DNA from: Blastococcus saxobsidens
GTDB lineage: Bacteria; Actinomycetota; Actinomycetes; Mycobacteriales; Geodermatophilaceae
Direction: 5' to 3'
DNA: 64,000 bases
Assembly (NCBI RefSeq): GCF_002938435.1
Contig: NZ_POQT01000015.1
Coordinates: forward strand, 28,056-92,055
Below are positions 9,120 through 17,598 of the stretch, piece by piece. The first letter of the stretch is position 1; each line of letters begins with the position of its first letter. Both the position numbers and the translations under genes were made by a program. The notes beneath the pieces are model-generated. The model saw only the letters and a program-made list of their open reading frames with translations, was not told the origin of the DNA and did no database searches.

Positions 9120-10464
9120 TGCGATCACCATGCTCGTGGTCGCCGGCTGCCTGGTCCCGCTCGCGGGCGTCTTCGGCGCGATGGACGCCGCTCTCCAGCG
9201 CGTCTCGAAGGCCCGCGTCGAGGAGATGCGCCGCGAGGGGGTCAAGCGCGCCGCAGCCCTCGAGGAGGTGGTCGCCGAGCGCGCCCGGCACGTCTCGCTG
9301 CTCCTGCTGCTGCGCATCGCCTGCGAGATGGTGGCCGCCGTCCTGCTCACCGTCCTGCTCTACGACCTGTGGGGAGGTGGCTGGCGCACCTTCCTCACCG
9401 CGGCCGGCGTCATGACCGTCGTCAGCTACGTGCTGGTCGGGGTCGGCCCGCGCACGCTGGGCCGTCAGCACGCCTACGGCACGGCGCTGGCGACGGCGGG
9501 GGTCGTCAAGCTGCTGGGCCGGGTGCTCGGGCCGGTCGCCACCCTGCTGATCCTCGTCGGCAACGCGATCACCCCGGGTCGGGGCTTCCGCGACGGCCCG
9601 TTCTCCTCCGAGGTGGAGCTGCGCGAGCTGGTCGACCTGGCCGAGGAGCGCGGCGTCGTCGAGTCCGGCGAGCGGAACATGATCCACTCGGTGTTCGAGC
9701 TGGGCGACACGATCGCCCGCGAGGTCATGGTCCCGCGCACCGACGTCGTCTACATCGAGCGGCACAAGACCGTGCGGCAGGCGCTGGCCCTGGCGCTGCG
9801 CAGCGGGTTCAGCCGCATCCCGGTGATCGGGGAGAACGTCGACGACGTCGTCGGGGTGGTCTACCTCAAGGACCTCGTGCGGCGGTCGCAGAACGCCGGT
9901 GATCAGCGCGGCCCCAAGGTCGAGGAGCTGATGCGGACGCCGACCTTCGTGCCGGAGTCCAAGCCGGTCGACGAGCTGCTGCGGGACATGCAGGCCCAGC
10001 GCATCCACATCGCGATCGTCGTCGACGAGTACGGCGGGTTCGCCGGCCTGGTGACCATCGAGGACATCCTCGAGGAGATCGTCGGTGAAATAGCCGACGA
10101 GCACGACAGATTCCAGCGCCCGGAGATCGAGCAGCTGGCGGACGGCTCGGTGCGGGTCATCGCCCGGCTGCCCGTGCAGGACCTGGCGGAGCTGTTCCCG
10201 GGTGTGGAGCTCACCGAGGACGACGACGTCGAGACCGTGGGCGGGCTGCTCGCCCGCGAGCTCGGCCGGGTGCCGATCGAGGGCGCGGCCGCGGAGGTCG
10301 GCGGTCTGCGGCTGGTCGCCGAGAGCACGGGTGGGCGGCGCAACCGGATCGACACGATGCTGGTCTGCCGGGTGCCCGAGCCGTCCGAGGACGGCGAGGA
10401 GCCCGGTCAGGAGGAGGCGTCCGGGGCCACCCGCGCCGAGCTCCCGGCCGGCGTGGAAGGCTGA
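9109..10464 (+). CDS. Hemolysin-like CNNM/CorC protein with CBS domains
   Basis: A 451-residue membrane protein. Residues about 1-155 are a DUF21/CNNM transmembrane domain with several hydrophobic segments. Two CBS domains follow (about 205-330), beginning at REVMVPRTDVVYIERHKT and including GFSRIPVIGEN and VVDEYGGFAGLVTIEDILEEIVG. The C-terminal CorC/HlyC domain spans about 345-435. The family is linked to Mg2+/Co2+ efflux; adenine-nucleotide binding by the CBS pair is expected. ATG at 9109 lies in the right copy of the 11-bp repeat, so its current upstream region (GGAG at about 9096-9099) is supplied by the inserted element. Confidence 0.9.
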   Translation: MSTAAITMLVVAGCLVPLAGVFGAMDAALQRVSKARVEEMRREGVKRAAALEEVVAERARHVSLLLLLRIACEMVAAVLLTVLLYDLWGGGWRTFLTAAGVMTVVSYVLVGVGPRTLGRQHAYGTALATAGVVKLLGRVLGPVATLLILVGNAITPGRGFRDGPFSSEVELRELVDLAEERGVVESGERNMIHSVFELGDTIAREVMVPRTDVVYIERHKTVRQALALALRSGFSRIPVIGENVDDVVGVVYLKDLVRRSQNAGDQRGPKVEELMRTPTFVPESKPVDELLRDMQAQRIHIAIVVDEYGGFAGLVTIEDILEEIVGEIADEHDRFQRPEIEQLADGSVRVIARLPVQDLAELFPGVELTEDDDVETVGGLLARELGRVPIEGAAAEVGGLRLVAESTGGRRNRIDTMLVCRVPEPSEDGEEPGQEEASGATRAELPAGVEG

Positions 10465-10470
10465 CGCCTC

Positions 10471-10803
10471 GTGGCTGAACTGCACCCCGAGGACGCGAAG
10501 CTCGTCACCCTGGCCCGCTCGGCGCGCGGCCGCACCGGCGCCGCCGAGGGCGCGGCGGTCCGCGACACCGACGGCCGGACCTACGTCGCGGCGAGTGTGT
10601 CGCTGCTGTCGCTGAAGCTGTCGGCGCTGCAGGCCGCGGTCGCCGCCGCGGTCTCCAGCGGGGTCGAGGGGCTGGAGGCCGCCGTCGTCGTGTCGGCGGC
10701 CGATGCGGTGGAGCAGGAGGGGCTGGCCGCCGTCCGCGACCTCACCGCCGCCGCGCCCGTGCACCTCGCGGGCCCGGACGGAAGCCTGCGAGCCACCGTG
10801 TGA
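10471..10803 (+). CDS. Cytidine deaminase-like protein without catalytic zinc site
   Basis: A 110-residue protein that aligns by eye with the N-terminal fold of cytidine deaminases (LVTLARSARGRTGAAEGAAVRDTDGRTYV, then SALQAAVAAAV) and is found at this locus in many actinobacteria. The zinc ligands of active enzymes (HAE and PCxxC) are missing: the SALQAAVAAAVSSG region has no His-Ala-Glu, and there is no Cys in the protein. It is therefore probably not a deaminase but a ligand-binding or structural homologue. GTG at 10471 lies 6 bases after the CBS gene stop. Confidence 0.75.
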   Translation: MAELHPEDAKLVTLARSARGRTGAAEGAAVRDTDGRTYVAASVSLLSLKLSALQAAVAAAVSSGVEGLEAAVVVSAADAVEQEGLAAVRDLTAAAPVHLAGPDGSLRATV

Positions 10804-10963
10804 AGCGGCAGGCAGCAGCCGGCCCAGGCCACCGGGATCGCACCCCCGGCTCGTATCGCAGCCACCCCGGCGGCGCCGCGACGTACGTGCAGGGCGTCGT
10901 GGTGACGGGGCGGTGCATGCGCCGTGCAGAATCAACCTGAATCGGCACACAGGAGGGCTTGCT

Positions 10964-12907
10964 GTGACCCTGGGAACGCCACTGGCCGCCGTGGTTGGAC
11001 TACGCCGTGAACGGGAGATTCTCGCGGTCGCGCTGCGCACATATCGTCACGTCGTCCTGGAAGGCCCCCCGGGCACCGGCAAGTCGACGTTGCTGCGTTC
11101 CATCGCCGCCGACATGGGCCAGGATCTGGTGTTCGTCGAAGGCAACGCCGAACTGACGCCTGCGCGGCTGATCGGTCAGTACGACCCGGCCGGGGTCCTG
11201 GCCGAAGGCTACGTTCCGTCCAACTTCTCGGACGGACCTCTGCTGACAGCGATGCGCGGCTCCGGGCTGCTCTACCTCGAAGAGTTCAACCGGATCCCCG
11301 AAGAGACGCTGAACGTCCTGATCACCGTGCTCACCGAAGGTTCGATCACGGTTCCGCGTCTGGGCACGGTGCGAGCCGCGGCCGGGTTCCGGCTGATCGC
11401 TGCCATGAACCCGTTCGATGCCATCGGCACCGCCCGGGTGAGCCAGGCGATCGCCGATCGGATGTGTCGCATCGTGCTCGGCTACCAGGACGCCGCAGCC
11501 GAACGGGCGATCGTGACCGCGGTGACCGGGAAGCAGCCGTCGTTGGTCGCGCTCGCGGTCCAGCTGAGCCGCGCCACGCGGCACCACCGGGACCTGGCAA
11601 TGGGTTCATCGGTGCGTGGCGCGATCGACCTCGTGCTGCTGCTCGACGGACTGCTGGCCGATCGCGGCCAGGGCCTTTCGGCTGCGGACGCCCGGGAGAC
11701 CGCACGCGATGCCATGCATACGGCGCTCTCCGGGCGGATCCGCGTCATGGACGGACTCGAGCGAACACCCGAGTCCATCCTCGACGACATCCTCGAGGCC
11801 GAGTGGCCGCGCCGGGAGCCGCCGCCCTCCGAGGACCGTGCGCTCACGATCGCAGGCGGGCGGCCGCCGCCCGATCCAGGAGTCGAGGACCACTCGAGCG
11901 TCGAACTCGATGACGGACAGCGGAGGAGCGGTCGGGGAAAAGTGGTGGGCCTGCCGCCCCGTCCGGCAGGCCCTGACCCCTTCCTGGCCGACTCCTCCCC
12001 GGCCTTCGCAGGAGGGGAGTCCGGACCTGCGTCCCGGCGGACGGGCCGGCGGGAGATGGAGTCCGCGCACCCGTCCTTCACGGAGATCAGCCCTGGAGTA
12101 GGGGAACTCGACGAGACGGCCCTCGCACGTCTGATGAGCGCCGACGCCGACGAGGCCGCGGCGCTGCTGGCGGATCTCGCGGTGGCCACCGACCGCGAAC
12201 TGCGCGTCGCCGCCCGGCGTCTGGCGGCGCGCATCCTCGTCCGGATGGCCAGGGTCGGCAGGACGCCGAGCCGCGGAACCCGCCGGTTGACGCCGAGGCG
12301 GGGGGCCGAGGGCGATCTGGACCTGGAGCGGACCCTGGACCGGTTGTCAGCGGCTTGGCCGCCGACTGCCGAGGACCTCGTCACCCGGACGTGGTCCGGT
12401 CACCGTCGTGCCGTCTGCCTCGCCATCGACCGGTCCGGCTCGATGAGCGGCCTCGCTCTCGCCATCGCAGGCGTCGCCGCGGCAGGGGTCGTGCTGGCGG
12501 CGGACGAGCGCCTGCACACGAGTGTGCTCACGTTCGCCCGCGAGGCGGAGGTGCTCCAGCACCAAGGGCAGCGGCGGGCGGCAGAGGACCTCGTGCTCGA
12601 GCTCATCTCCCTGCGGGGGCACGGGATGACCGATCTGGCTGCCGGCCTGCACGCCGCGCGCCAGGAGCTGCTTCCCGTGTCCGCCGACCAGCGGATCGTC
12701 GTGCTGCTGTCGGACTGTCTGCAGACGGTGGGAGAACCTCCCGAGTCCGTTCTCCAAGGGATCGACCAGCTCCACGTCCTGTATCCCGTGCCCAGCAAGG
12801 AGGCGGAGGTCGCCGCGCGTGCGCTCGCGGCGCGCGGAGGGGGGACGGCTCGGCCCTTGCGTTCCATCAGGGACGTCGGTCCGGCCCTGACCCGAGTGCT
12901 GGGATGA
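10964..12907 (+). CDS. MoxR-type AAA+ ATPase fused to a VWA domain
   Basis: A 647-residue fusion. GTG at 10964 follows a textbook AGGAGG (10951-10956). Residues about 15-275 are a MoxR-like AAA+ module: Walker A GPPGTGKST near 34, Walker B LLYLEEFNR near 102, and GFRLIAAMNP as sensor 1. A Pro/Gly/Arg-rich linker (about 275-370) leads to a helical stretch and a VWA domain. Its metal site (MIDAS) is complete: DRSGS near 489, Thr in GHGMTD near 556, Asp in LLSDC near 584. In magnesium chelatase and in CoxD/CoxE these two domains are separate partner proteins that load metals or remodel enzymes. The partner here is unknown. It interrupts the conserved CBS protein-deaminase-era order and has no neighbours of its own. 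Confidence 0.85.
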   Translation: MTLGTPLAAVVGLRREREILAVALRTYRHVVLEGPPGTGKSTLLRSIAADMGQDLVFVEGNAELTPARLIGQYDPAGVLAEGYVPSNFSDGPLLTAMRGSGLLYLEEFNRIPEETLNVLITVLTEGSITVPRLGTVRAAAGFRLIAAMNPFDAIGTARVSQAIADRMCRIVLGYQDAAAERAIVTAVTGKQPSLVALAVQLSRATRHHRDLAMGSSVRGAIDLVLLLDGLLADRGQGLSAADARETARDAMHTALSGRIRVMDGLERTPESILDDILEAEWPRREPPPSEDRALTIAGGRPPPDPGVEDHSSVELDDGQRRSGRGKVVGLPPRPAGPDPFLADSSPAFAGGESGPASRRTGRREMESAHPSFTEISPGVGELDETALARLMSADADEAAALLADLAVATDRELRVAARRLAARILVRMARVGRTPSRGTRRLTPRRGAEGDLDLERTLDRLSAAWPPTAEDLVTRTWSGHRRAVCLAIDRSGSMSGLALAIAGVAAAGVVLAADERLHTSVLTFAREAEVLQHQGQRRAAEDLVLELISLRGHGMTDLAAGLHAARQELLPVSADQRIVVLLSDCLQTVGEPPESVLQGIDQLHVLYPVPSKEAEVAARALAARGGGTARPLRSIRDVGPALTRVLG

Positions 12908-13120
12908 GACCGCCGGGCGTCCGCCGGGCTGATGCGTTGCGGGGTCGCCGGCGCGCCGAGCTGCGAGGGCAGTTCGGGCGCGCCCCTGCAATTCGGCGCC
13001 GACCCCCGAGGCGATCCGGGGCGATGAGGAAACGGGGGCCGGTGCAGAGCTGCAGGCGCGTGAACGACAGCGCCGCAGGATCCTGCCGGCCGCGTCGGCA
13101 GCCGGTGGGAGACTGACTTC
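12908..13120. other. Intergenic region upstream of era
   Basis: About 210 bases without a gene. GAGACT at 13108-13113 lies six bases before the era GTG start and resembles a weakened version of the TAnnnT-6-bases-GTG arrangement seen at 6075 and 15617. No convincing terminator for the upstream fusion gene was found. Confidence 0.3.
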
Positions 13121-14038
13121 GTGAGCTCCCCGCACCAGCCGCCGCACCGCAGCGGCTTCGCAGCCCTTCTGGGCCGTCCCAACGCCGGCAAGACCACGTT
13201 GACCAACGCGCTCGTCGGCGAGAAGGTCGGCATCGTCAGCAATCGCCCGCAGACGACGCGGCACGCGATTCGCGGCGTGGTGCACCGGCCGGCCGGCCAG
13301 ATCGTCCTCGTCGACACACCCGGGCTGCACAAGCCGAAGAGCCTGCTGGGCAAGCGGCTCAACGACATCGTTCGCGACACGCTCACCGATGTCGACGTCA
13401 TCGTGTTCTGCATCCCGGCCGACCAGCCCGTGGGCACCGGCGACAAGTTCATCGCCCGCCAGCTCGCCGAGGTCAAGGCGCCGATCGTGGTCGTCGTGAC
13501 CAAGACCGACGCCGCCTCGAAGAAGCAGATCACCGAGCAGCTCATCGCGGCCAGCCAATTGGTGCAGGCCGCCGAGGTGGTGCCGGTGAGCGCCGTGGGC
13601 GGTGACCAGGTCGAGCTGCTCGAGGACCTGCTGATCAAGCTGCTGCCCGAGGGGCCGCCGCTGTACCCGCACGAGCAGACCACCGACGAGGACGTCGAGC
13701 GGCAGCTCGCCGAGCTCGTCCGCGAGGCCGCGCTGGAGAAGGTGCGCCAGGAGGTGCCGCACTCCCTGGCGGTGACCATCGAGGAGATGAACCGCCGCCC
13801 CGACCCGAAGCGGGCCGGCCGCGAGCTGGTCGAGGTGCACGCGCTGCTGCACTGCGAGCGGCAGAGCCAGAAGCCGATGCTGCTGGGCAAGGGCGGCTCG
13901 ATCATCAAGGCCATCGGCAGCGAGGCGCGCACGGGCATGGAGACGCTGCTCGACGCCCGGGTGCACCTGGAGCTGCACGTCACGGTGCTGGGGGAGTGGC
14001 AGGACGACCCGAAGAAGCTCAACCGGCTCGGCTACTGA
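13121..14038 (+). CDS. era: GTPase Era
   Basis: A 305-residue GTPase for 16S rRNA/30S assembly. G1 is GRPNAGKTT (residues about 17-25), G2 lies in the QTTRHAIRG region, G3 is DTPGLHKP (about 65-72) and G4 is TKTD (about 127-130). The C-terminal KH domain contains KPMLLGKGGSIIKAIGSEAR, the RNA-binding GxxG loop region. GTG at 13121 was chosen from the conserved N-terminus. Its stop overlaps the recO start (TGATG), and the two are co-transcribed. Confidence 0.96.
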   Translation: MSSPHQPPHRSGFAALLGRPNAGKTTLTNALVGEKVGIVSNRPQTTRHAIRGVVHRPAGQIVLVDTPGLHKPKSLLGKRLNDIVRDTLTDVDVIVFCIPADQPVGTGDKFIARQLAEVKAPIVVVVTKTDAASKKQITEQLIAASQLVQAAEVVPVSAVGGDQVELLEDLLIKLLPEGPPLYPHEQTTDEDVERQLAELVREAALEKVRQEVPHSLAVTIEEMNRRPDPKRAGRELVEVHALLHCERQSQKPMLLGKGGSIIKAIGSEARTGMETLLDARVHLELHVTVLGEWQDDPKKLNRLGY

Positions 14039-14829
14039 TGAGCGCGCACACCCCGAAGGCCCTCTACCGGGACGAGGGCATCGTGCTGCGCACCCAGAAG
14101 TTGGGTGAGGCCGACCGCATCGTCACCGTGCTGACCCGGCGGACGGGCAAGGTGCGGGCGGTCGCGAAGGGCGTGCGCCGCACCAAGAGCAAGTTCGGCG
14201 CCCGGCTGGAGCCGTTCACCCACGTCGACCTGCAGCTCTACACCGGCCGCAACCTCGACATCGTCAGCCAGGCGGAGTCGATCCGGTCCTACGGGCAGGA
14301 GATCGTCTCCGACTACCCCGCCTACACCGCCGGCACCGCCGTGCTGGAGACCGCCGACCGCCTGACCGCGGAGGAGAAGGAGCCGTCGCTGCGGCTGTTC
14401 CTCCTCGTCGTCGGTGCTCTGCGGGCGCTGGGGGAGCAGACGCACCCCGCGAGCCTGGTCCTCGACGCGTTCCTCCTCCGGGCCATGTCCGTGGCCGGGT
14501 GGGAGCCGGCGCTGTCGGAGTGCGCCCGCTGCGGTGAGGCGGGCCCGCACCGGCACTTCTCCGTGCCCGCCGGCGGCACCGTCTGCCCGGCCTGCCGGCC
14601 GACCGGCTCCGCGATGCCCAGCCCCGTCACCATCGAGCTGCTCGACGCGCTGCTCACCGGCGACTGGGCGCGCGCCGAGGCCAGCCAGGGCATCAACCGG
14701 CGGGAGGGCAGCGGCCTGGTCGCCGCACTGCTGCAGTGGCACCTGGAGCGCGGGCTGCGCTCCCTGCCGCTGGTCGACCGAACCGAATCGGCACCCCGCC
14801 GGGAGATGAGCCTGCTGCATGAGGCGTGA
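14038..14829 (+). CDS. recO: DNA repair protein RecO
   Basis: A 263-residue recombination mediator that helps load RecA on SSB-coated DNA. It opens with [22 protein letters not shown] (reduced here to its family-typical GIVLR and GEADRI), the OB-fold. The C-terminal helical part has a four-cysteine zinc site: CARC near residue 162 and CPAC near 183. ATG at 14038 overlaps the era stop and matches the usual start; a longer in-frame start inside era is not needed. The gene overlaps uppS by 11 bases. Confidence 0.94.
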   Translation: MSAHTPKALYRDEGIVLRTQKLGEADRIVTVLTRRTGKVRAVAKGVRRTKSKFGARLEPFTHVDLQLYTGRNLDIVSQAESIRSYGQEIVSDYPAYTAGTAVLETADRLTAEEKEPSLRLFLLVVGALRALGEQTHPASLVLDAFLLRAMSVAGWEPALSECARCGEAGPHRHFSVPAGGTVCPACRPTGSAMPSPVTIELLDALLTGDWARAEASQGINRREGSGLVAALLQWHLERGLRSLPLVDRTESAPRREMSLLHEA

Positions 14830-15583
14830 GGTCAAGGCGCCCAACCCGCACCCGTCCGGCGCCCGCCCGCCGCAGCTGCCCAAGGACAAGGTGCCCGGGC
14901 ACGTCGCGATCGTCATGGACGGCAACGGCCGGTGGGCCAAGCAGCGCGGCCTGCCGAGGACGGCGGGGCACGAGGCGGGGGAGTCCTCGCTGTTCGACTG
15001 CGTCGAGGGCGCCATCGAGCTGGGCATCACCGCGATCAGTGCCTACGCCTTCTCCACCGAGAACTGGCGGCGCAGCCCCGAGGAGGTGCGCTTCCTCATG
15101 GGCTTCAACCGGGACGTCATCCGCCGGCGGCGCGACGAGATGCACGAGCTCGGCGTGCGGGTGCGCTGGGCCGGTCGTCGTCCGCGGCTGTGGCGTTCGG
15201 TGATCAAGGAGCTCGAGGTGGCCGAGGAGCTCACGCGCGACAACGACGTGCTCACGCTGACCATGTGCGTGAACTACGGCGGCCGGGCCGAGATCGCCGA
15301 CGCCGCGGCGGCCATCGCTCGTGAGGTGGCGGCCGGCCGGCTGAACCCGGACAAGGTCGACGAGTCCACCGTCGCGCGCTTCCTCGACGAGCCGGACATG
15401 GAGGACGTCGACCTCTTCGTGCGCAGCTCCGGGGAGAACCGGACCAGCAACTTCCTGCTGTGGCAGTCCGCTTACGCCGAGTTCGTCTTCCTCGACACTC
15501 TCTGGCCCGACTTCGACCGACGGCACCTGTGGGCGGCCTGCGAGGAGTACGCGGCCCGGCAACGACGGTTCGGCAGCGCCTGA
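14819..15583 (+). CDS. uppS: Isoprenyl transferase (undecaprenyl/decaprenyl diphosphate synthase)
   Basis: A 254-residue cis-prenyltransferase making the polyprenyl-phosphate carrier for cell-wall synthesis at the membrane. The catalytic Asp lies in [14 protein letters not shown] (about residues 29-43), FSTENWRR follows, and [20 protein letters not shown] lies near residue 201. Most homologues have RTSGExR and FLPWQ; both variants here are conservative. It overlaps recO, as often in actinobacteria. It is the last gene of the conserved core block. Confidence 0.95.
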   Translation: MRREVKAPNPHPSGARPPQLPKDKVPGHVAIVMDGNGRWAKQRGLPRTAGHEAGESSLFDCVEGAIELGITAISAYAFSTENWRRSPEEVRFLMGFNRDVIRRRRDEMHELGVRVRWAGRRPRLWRSVIKELEVAEELTRDNDVLTLTMCVNYGGRAEIADAAAAIAREVAAGRLNPDKVDESTVARFLDEPDMEDVDLFVRSSGENRTSNFLLWQSAYAEFVFLDTLWPDFDRRHLWAACEEYAARQRRFGSA

Positions 15584-15616
15584 CCAGCGCCCCGCAGGCG
15601 TGGAGGCATCCGCCGG

Positions 15617-15622
15617 TAGCGT
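15617..15622 (+). promoter_or_regulatory. -10 element TAGCGT for a probably leaderless methyltransferase gene
   Basis: TAGCGT (TAnnnT) ends six bases before GTG at 15629, with no Shine-Dalgarno between. The spacing is identical to that in front of the HIT gene. Confidence 0.5.
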
Positions 15623-15628
15623 GCACAC

Positions 15629-16360
15629 GTGCCCGAGGACGTCGATTCGAACGAGGCGATCTGGAAGTCCGACCGCGCCGTGTCCCAGTGGGTGTCCACG
15701 GCCGAGGAACGTGAACGGCGTCGTGACCAGCAGCGCCGCCTCGTCGCCGAGTTGCTGCCGTTCGGCGAGGACGAGACGTTCACGTTCGTCGACCTGGGCG
15801 CCGGAACCGGAGCCGCGGCCCGTGCGGTGCTGGACCGCTACCCCGGAGCGACGGCGATCCTGGCGGAGTACTCGCCGCAGATGATCGCCGAGGGAGAGCG
15901 TGCGCTCGGCGCGTACCGCGGCCGCTACACCTACGTGGAGTTCGATCTGAACGGCGATCGGTGGCCGGCCGACATCTCCGGCGAGCTGGACGCCGTCATC
16001 AGCTCCATGTGCCTCCACCACCTGCCCGACGAACGCAGGGAATCGCTGTTCGCGGAGATCCTGGCTCGCCTGACTCCCGGGGGCTGGTTCCTGAACTTCG
16101 ATCCGGTGACATCCGATGATCCCGGGGTGCGCACGGCGTGGCAGCGAGCCGGCCACCGGCTCGATCCAGCAACGGCGGTCGAGCCAGCGCACCGCAGCCC
16201 CGAGGAACAGCGGCGTCACGAGAACCACGTCCGCCACATGAGTCCGCTCCCGCGCCAGCTCGACGCACTGCGGCGGGCCGGCTTCGAGGCGATCGACGTC
16301 TACTGGAAGCAGCTGGACGAGGTCATCTACGGCGGCCGCCGCCCGACGAGAGCGGGATGA
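15629..16360 (+). CDS. Class I SAM-dependent methyltransferase
   Basis: A 243-residue protein with a Rossmann-like methyltransferase core. Motif I is FVDLGAGTGAAARAVL (about residues 53-68), the acidic post-I residue lies in AILAEYSPQMI, and motif IV is DAVISSMCLHHLPDERRE. The target is unknown; small-molecule methyltransferases of this type are common. It ends in an ATGA overlap with an MFS exporter gene, suggesting a two-gene unit in which the modified compound, or a toxic precursor, may be transported. That link is inference. Confidence 0.8.
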   Translation: MPEDVDSNEAIWKSDRAVSQWVSTAEERERRRDQQRRLVAELLPFGEDETFTFVDLGAGTGAAARAVLDRYPGATAILAEYSPQMIAEGERALGAYRGRYTYVEFDLNGDRWPADISGELDAVISSMCLHHLPDERRESLFAEILARLTPGGWFLNFDPVTSDDPGVRTAWQRAGHRLDPATAVEPAHRSPEEQRRHENHVRHMSPLPRQLDALRRAGFEAIDVYWKQLDEVIYGGRRPTRAG

Positions 16361-17598
16361 CATCCTCCGGAGCTGCTCCGGCTCGACGTCCACCCGGCCC
16401 TCGTGCTGCCGGAGCAGCAGCGATCACGGTCACCACCGTCGGCATCCTGCCGGTGTTCCTGGTCGGTGTGCTCTCCGTCCAGATCCAGGCGGATCTGGGC
16501 TTCGGTCCGGCGGTTCTGGGTGCCCTCGCCGCGTCGTTCTTCGCCGCCTCCGCCGTGAGCGCCCTGAGTGCGGGGGCGATGGTGCGACGGTGGGGCAGCG
16601 TGCTGGTCGTGCGGCTGTCCGCGCTGGTCTCCGCCGCCGTGATGGGGATCGTCGCCGTCGCCGCGGACGGTGCCGTGGCGCTGATCGCCGCACTGCTCGC
16701 CGCCGGCTGGGCCAACGGTGTCGGCCAGCCGGCGAGCAACGACCTGATCGCGAACGCCGTGCCGGCGGACCGCCAGGGCCTTGCCTACGGCGTGAAGCAG
16801 GCGGCGATCCCGATGGCGACGCTCCTGGCCGGGGTGGGCATCCCGCTCATCGCGATCCCGCTCGGGTGGCGGTGGGCGTTCGGGTTCGCTGCGCTGCTCG
16901 GGTTGACGGTGGCGGCAACCGTGCCCCGGGGCAGTCTCGCCCGGGCCGACCCGGCGGCCATGCACTCGGAGGCCGCCGGACCGTTCCGGCGCGCGCCACT
17001 CGTGGTCCTCTCGTTCGCACTGATGCTGGGCGCAGCGGGGGGAAACTCCCTGGGCGCGTTCTTCGTCCCCACCGCTGTCGCCGCCGGGATCGCTCCTGGT
17101 GCGGCCGGTCTGCTCATCGCGGGTGCGAGCGGCGCGGGGATCCTGGTGCGCGTGCTGGTCGGCTGGCTCGCCGACCGTGTCCGTGCCCGGTGGCTGCTGG
17201 TGGTGGCGGTTCAGCTGGCGGTGGGCAGCGCCGCGTACGCCCTGCTGGCCACCGACAGCGGAGCCCTCATCGGCGTCGCGGTGCTCGTCGCCTACTGCTC
17301 CGGGTGGGCATGGGCCGGCCTGGCGACCTATGCGGTCGCCCGGATGCATCCCGGCATGGCCGCTCGAGCCACGTCGATCACCCAGGGCGGAATGGGACTG
17401 GGCGCCGCTCTCGGACCGCTGTCCTTCGGCGCCACGGTCGCCGCGACGTCCTACACGGTCGCCTGGTCCGCCCTGGCTGCGCTGTCGCTGGTCGCCGCGG
17501 TGATCTGCGTCATCGCCCGCCGGATGATGCTGCGGGAGCGGCCCGCCCTCGTGGCCGCGCAGCGGCAGCGGCGCGCGTCCGATCAGCGCTCCACGTAG
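16357..17598 (+). CDS. MFS transporter
   Basis: A 413-residue major facilitator protein with about 12 hydrophobic segments. The start overlaps the methyltransferase stop (ATGA at 16357). The loop after helix 2 shows GAMVRRWGSVLVVRL (motif-A-like). GWLADRVRARWLLV provides the equivalent in the second half. The substrate is unknown. Its 3' end overlaps the convergent MFS gene by 16 bases. Confidence 0.85.
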   Translation: MTSSGAAPARRPPGPRAAGAAAITVTTVGILPVFLVGVLSVQIQADLGFGPAVLGALAASFFAASAVSALSAGAMVRRWGSVLVVRLSALVSAAVMGIVAVAADGAVALIAALLAAGWANGVGQPASNDLIANAVPADRQGLAYGVKQAAIPMATLLAGVGIPLIAIPLGWRWAFGFAALLGLTVAATVPRGSLARADPAAMHSEAAGPFRRAPLVVLSFALMLGAAGGNSLGAFFVPTAVAAGIAPGAAGLLIAGASGAGILVRVLVGWLADRVRARWLLVVAVQLAVGSAAYALLATDSGALIGVAVLVAYCSGWAWAGLATYAVARMHPGMAARATSITQGGMGLGAALGPLSFGATVAATSYTVAWSALAALSLVAAVICVIARRMMLRERPALVAAQRQRRASDQRST

